DNA of 64,000 nucleotides from Maratus speciosus (Eukaryota > Arthropoda > Arachnida > Araneae > Salticidae): the NCBI GenBank assembly GCA_963932465.1, contig OZ010794.1:445037502-445101501 (forward strand). The letters are read 5' to 3'. The position numbers and the translations under genes are program-made. Below are positions 59,433-64,000 of the stretch, piece by piece. Numbering within the stretch: the stretch's first letter is position 1; every line of letters starts with the position of its first letter. Below the pieces are notes generated by a model. That model was not told where the DNA came from, did no database searches, and saw only the letters and a list, made by a program, of their open reading frames with translations.

Positions 59433-60297
59433 AACACTTTCCAACAAAGTTGAAAAGTGTTCATGCATTCAGTTTGTCTGTCCGTCTGTCCACGCTCTAA
59501 CTCCCGTAAATATACTCGGATTTCCATGTAATTGATAAACGTTATTTAGGACCACCAATGTATGTTTGGTATTGTATATGAAGTATGTGAGATTAATAGT
59601 TCATTTACAGGGGCACTCAAAAGAATTCCACTACATTGTTGTATATCGGGAAAATTCTTTTGCAGAGTGTTTTAATGAGATTACGCTATTTCAAATGTAT
59701 TAAAACGTGTATAAGTCACTGAATTTCACTACAAGATTGTTGCGATAGAATACGGCATTCATACTATTTGTCGTTCATTTACAGGGACACTCAAAAGAAA
59801 TCGGTTGTAGTACTGTCTTTGAGTGATAATTGCTGGAAGTGCTCTTTCAATTTCGGCATGCGCTTTTAAATTTAACTATTTTTTTGCATTTTACCCGTTG
59901 TATATAAATTCTATACCTAATATACAGGAGTATACCTATAATATACCTACATAGCTCAAAAGCATTTCACGTACCAATCTCCTTATTAGCGGAAATTGCT
60001 GAAGGGGAATTTTGAACTGAGGTATATATGTAGTTCTTAACTGAACTAAATTTTGGTATGCATCTAATTAGCAGATACAAATATATATATTATATACAGG
60101 GCTGTTCAAAGAATTTGAATAATTTTCTGATTGTGGATGGGAACAGCTAAAATTGGGTTTTCAAATGTGTTATGTGTTTCCATGGTTCAATTAGGCATAA
60201 TATTTAAAATTATTAAACGGTGCAGTTTTGTTACATTATTCTAAATGCGTTGGAAAGTGTTTTATAATCTATGCTTGACGCATAGTTTTTCTTTCGT
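59433..60297 (+). repeat. R1 repeat, copy C, the most complete uninterrupted one
   Basis: AACACTTTCCAACAAAGTTG at 59433 to GTTGGAAAGTGTTTT at 60263, then the conserved tail to about 60297. Serves as reference for the split copies. Confidence 0.8.
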
Positions 60298-61764
60298 GTT
60301 CTAAAATATTTTGATTTTTTTAAAAAAAATTAACATTTAAATTTACTGGTTCTGCAAAATTCTGAATTTCTGCAAAACATTGATTTTTACGTCGAATTGG
60401 TTAAAAATTTGTCTTGTACGAGGAGTTCTGACCAAAAATATTTATGGGAGATTCTCAAAAGGTGGGATCATTAAACGTTAACTATATGTAATTTTTAAAA
60501 TTTTCAAATTTAAGGACAAATTTTTTTAATAGTATAGTATTTTGTCTATAAATATAATATATAAATATTTTTAATAGTATGTCTACATAATTATACACAA
60601 ACATTAAAAGATAGCAACTATTCTGGAAAATTAATGATTAAAGCATTTAATTAGCAGTTGTGTACGTTACAAATTTTGGACATTTGCAGATTTTGGATTT
60701 TGGACTTACAGATTTTGGACGTTGCTCTTAGTATTTAAAAAATTCTTAAGACTAAGAATGTAGTAAATGCGTCTGTATACATATATATATATGTATAATT
60801 AACTTTTTGTTATCCAGTAATAATAATAATAAAATCAAATGCTTTGTTACGTACGTTACTTTCGGACATAACAAAATACAGAAAAATTCTTAATAGAAAA
60901 GTCCTTCTATCTTCAAAAAAGCAATAAATCAGCCTGCCATCGCTTAACGAAATTATCAAAAAATCATCCGTTTCCTTTATGCATTCGTTGTTTACCATTA
61001 GAACCACCTGGAAAAAGTTAAAACTCTTTTTCTTGGTGGTACATTGGAGCAGTTAACGTTATGAATGCCCGAAATTGGCCTCTTTAGCATAAAATAATAA
61101 AATTGTAAGATATTTATACAAAGCTTTTACAATAAATTATGTCATTTTCTGTCTCTGAATAGACTTAAAAACTCAGTGTAAAAAAAAAAAAAATAAAGTC
61201 AATGATAATTAAAGTTATATTTGAAAGGCTTAAATTTATGACTTGTGTCCAGTGCCCACCTTTTGAGAATCGCCCTTATCTTAACTTTTTTTTTGCATGT
61301 TTATAATCTTCATTTTTACAGAAGTGCCGCAGGCTGCGATTTTATTTTTTTAATGAATCTCTATTTCCTGTATGTAAATGTTTCAGTTATCATTAACATT
61401 GTTAATCCACATTCCATGTATAAAAGTGTTAAAAATCTGAAAAATGCTGTACAGTAAAATCTTCTAAGACGGAATTGCATAGAAAAAAAATGCGTTATAG
61501 ACAAGTTCCCTTCTTAGCAAGTGTAAATGTATTATATATTCCTTTCTTACTTATTAGTATGTTAATTTTGCATGGATCAACACGTTTTTCAGTTTAAAAC
61601 AGGGTTTCGTCATAGGCAGGTTCCTTTTCACACATTTTACTACATTTTAATTTAGCTATATTTTAATATGCGTAGAAATCTAGTATTCTTTAAAAATAAT
61701 TAATTTTAATGTTTAAGTGTAGAATAATGGCGATTCAAAAATGTATGCATTTTTTGCAAAAATT
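60298..61764. other. AT-rich DNA, no recognised gene
   Basis: Short TA run at 60778-60797 and GATTTTGGAC repeats at 60660-60722. Frames of 65 and 70 codons show no domain. Confidence 0.45.
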
Positions 61765-61985
61765 TTTGGGCCAGGCCTAATTTAACTGACCTTTAAATGG
61801 ACCAAGCCACGCTGAAACAATGATTTTCATACTCAATGATTTTCAGGCTCAAAACTAGGACTGAAAATTTTGGGCCGTGAAGACTAGGAATGAAACCAGG
61901 CCCGGCTCTGTACAGAAAAATTAAGCTAGGCCCGGCCCGAGCCTAGTGCCGTGAACGAAAATCGACCCGTGCAGATCTCTAACGA
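61765..61985. repeat. GC-rich patch with hAT-like right end
   Basis: GGCCCGGC-type words at 61880-61945. The end, reversed, reads TAGAGATCTGCACGGGTCG, similar in start to the 17.0-kb MITE. No left partner. Confidence 0.4.
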
Positions 61986-62011
61986 GTGTGCTGGGCTTCT
62001 CAAACTTATAA

Positions 62012-62045
<34 letters not shown>

Positions 62046-62097
62046 CTTAGCCTGGAATCATTGTATGCGTGCATGCAGTATTTTTAGATGAAATAGG

Positions 62098-63330
62098 TGT
62101 TCGAATCCCTTAACATTTTAAAATGTCATCTGCAATTTTTCTTGTTCTAATCCTGTTCTTTAATGTTACAATTACCAGGCGTATTACTATTCGGTGCGGC
62201 GGTTTTCTGTTGGGAGAGAAATTTGTCTAGTCACATTTCATTTAACTATCAACAAAACTATTCAACGGGAAAAGCATTATCTTCAGCTGTGAATGCATCA
62301 GTTCCTTACGGAGGGTAATGAAATGAATTATTTCCAAGGAAAATTATTTGACTGAAATGTTGTTTAGGGTGTTACATTTTACAGGAAAAACGTGAAAACT
62401 TTATTATTATTATTTTAAACAAATATGATAGCATTTTATCCTATTGTTTGTGTTAAGTATTACGCTTTTGCGATGGAATAATAAAAAAAAAAATGTTAAA
62501 TTATTGTTATTATTTTAAACAAAGATGGTGCATTTTATTTTATAGTTTGTGTAAAGTATTACGCTTTTGTGATGGAAATTAAAAAAATAATAAATTAAAT
62601 TATTATTATTATTATTAATTCAAACAAAGATGATAGCATTTCATTCTCTTGTTTGGATTAAGTATTACGCTTTTGTGATGGAATTAAAAAAATAATAAGT
62701 TAAATTATTATTATTATTTCAAACAAAGATGATAGCACTTCATTCTCTTGTTTGAGTAAAGTATTAAGCTTTTGTGGTGGAATTAAAAAAAAAATAATAA
62801 GTTACATTATTATTATTATTGTTTTAAACAAAGATGATAGCATTTCATTATATTGTTTGGGTAAAGTATTACGCTTTTGTGATAGAATTAAAAAAATAAT
62901 AAGTTAAATTATTATTATTATCATTTTAAACAAAGATGATAGCATTTCATTATATTGTTTGGGTAAAGTATTACGCTTTTGTGATAGAATTAAAAAAATA
63001 ATAAGTTAAATTATTATTATTATCATTTTAAACAAAGATGATAGCATTTTATTCTAATGTGTGGGTAAAGTATTATGATTTTGTGATAAAATAAAGAAAA
63101 GATAATACGTTAAACTATTATTATTATTATTATTATTTTAAACAAAGATGATAGAATTTTTTTCTATTGCTTGGGTAAAGTGTTACGCTGTTGAGATGGA
63201 ATTAAAAAAGTAATAAGTTAAATTGTTATTATTAGTACTATTTTAAACAAAGATGATAGCATTTTACTCTATTGTTTGGGTATATTATAATGCTTTTGTA
63301 ATGGAATTAAAAAAGTAATAAGTTAAATGA
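62098..63330 (+). repeat. R8 repeat, copy 3, with ~100-bp minisatellite x9
   Basis: 62098-62400 is R8. Then GATAGCATTT recurs at about 62429, 62530, 62632, 62731, 62836, 62937, 63035, 63147 and 63258. Each unit holds TTATTATTATT, TTTTAAACAAAGATGATAGC, GTATTACGCTTTTGTGATGG and AATAATAAGTTAAA. A TA run lies just upstream at 62015-62043. Confidence 0.88.
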
Positions 63331-63571
63331 TTCAGAAATATCCATAAATGAACTTTTCGTTTTATTTTTATTTTTCGTCAACTACTAAGCATTTGATATT
63401 TTTTTCACTCATTAAATCGTAGAAAACTTATGGAAATAAACATATGTTGAAAGAACAAACAAATACAAATAGCATAAGTAAAAGCTATATTGACAACGAT
63501 TTTACAAGATCATCATGAATTAACATTTCCAGTTTGGAGGTATCTGTTGCTGAAATTAATGAACTGAGTAA
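63331..63571. other. AT-rich spacer
   Basis: Nothing recognised. Confidence 0.4.
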
Positions 63572-63963
63572 TAGACCAGGAGCCGGCAGCACAGGCAATC
63601 ATCTCATCGAGTTCATGGATGAAATTCTAGGATTAGTTAAATCTTGATTCGCATATTAAAATGCAATCGGTCTGTCAGATCATATCTTGCTGGAAAACAC
63701 CTGAAAACCTGATTTTAGCAGTTGACTCGTAGGTTTACCATTGCGTTTTCCTGCTCCCAGTCCTCCATGTTTTCATACCTTTGGATGCAAGAAAACACAA
63801 TGGTAAACCTACGAGTCAACTGCTAAAATCAGGTTTTCAGGTGTTTTCCAGCAAGATATGATCTGACAGACCGATTGCATTTTAATATGCGAATCAAGAT
63901 TTAATTAATCCTAGAATTTTATCCGTGAACTCGATGAGGTCTGTGCTGCCGGCTCCCGGTCTA
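63572..63963. mobile_element. Young 392-bp palindromic element, TAA target duplication
   Basis: Arms 63572-63750 and 63791-63963 differ at five positions and one small gap, around a 40-bp loop. An internal block of more than 100 bp is identical. TAA flanks both sides (63569-63571 and 63964-63966), the PIF/Harbinger-type target. Ends TAGACCAGGAGCCGGCAG and, reversed, TAGACCGGGAGCCGGCAG. No coding frame. Confidence 0.85.
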
Positions 63964-64000
63964 TAAGGTAAAGATTTATATTTAGACTTTTGAAGACATG

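Overview
The window looks like nuclear DNA of a eukaryote: strongly A+T-rich, full of homopolymer and microsatellite tracts, with no operons, ribosome binding sites or long open frames, and packed with decayed class II (cut-and-paste) transposons. Tc1/mariner, hAT and TTAA-inserting elements and long foldback repeats in such density would fit an arthropod, possibly a chelicerate, but that placement is inference only. I found no complete protein-coding gene, no tRNA or rRNA and no CRISPR.

Layout. 0.5-2.8 kb: a dead Tc1-like transposase split by a 1.57-kb foldback element. 3.3-8.5 kb: a dispersed repeat (family R1 here), a 1.1-kb TA-flanked element, and a 145-bp tandem array. 8.5-15.9 kb: a 7.4-kb element with hAT-like ends and a perfect 8-bp target duplication; it contains a 0.69-kb tandem duplication, a TTAA-flanked element and a second hAT-like element filled with a ~32-bp minisatellite. 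16-20 kb: small inverted-repeat elements, then two open frames without transposon similarity, the second followed by three Pumilio-type motifs and a poly(A) signal (the best host-gene candidate). 22.3-26.3 kb: an R1 copy split by a 3.2-kb element whose two ends carry arrays of GTCT/AGAC palindromes. 26-39 kb: mostly featureless AT-rich DNA with TTAA MITEs, a 95-bp array, another R1 copy and a 1.1-kb TA-flanked foldback. 39-47 kb: two copies of a repeat (R6 here), one intact and one carrying three separate insertions, so one copy is a natural empty site for the other. 47-53 kb: a 2.25-kb element that appears to be the larger relative of a 203-bp MITE at 43.5 kb, an internally deleted mariner, and a full-length but dead DD34E Tc1-like element. 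54-64 kb: further R1 copies (one split by a 1.56-kb insertion), three copies of a repeat R8, one with an internal unit amplified about nine-fold, and a very young 392-bp palindrome.

The transposase remnants (Tc1-like at 0.6-2.8 kb, mariner at 49.8 kb, Tc1-like at 51.3-52.3 kb and 52.8 kb) all carry stops, frameshifts or deletions, so nothing here looks able to move by itself; the many small elements would have depended on transposases encoded elsewhere. Family labels R1, R6 and R8 are mine. Element boundaries come from reading inverted repeats and target duplications by eye and may be off by a few bases.
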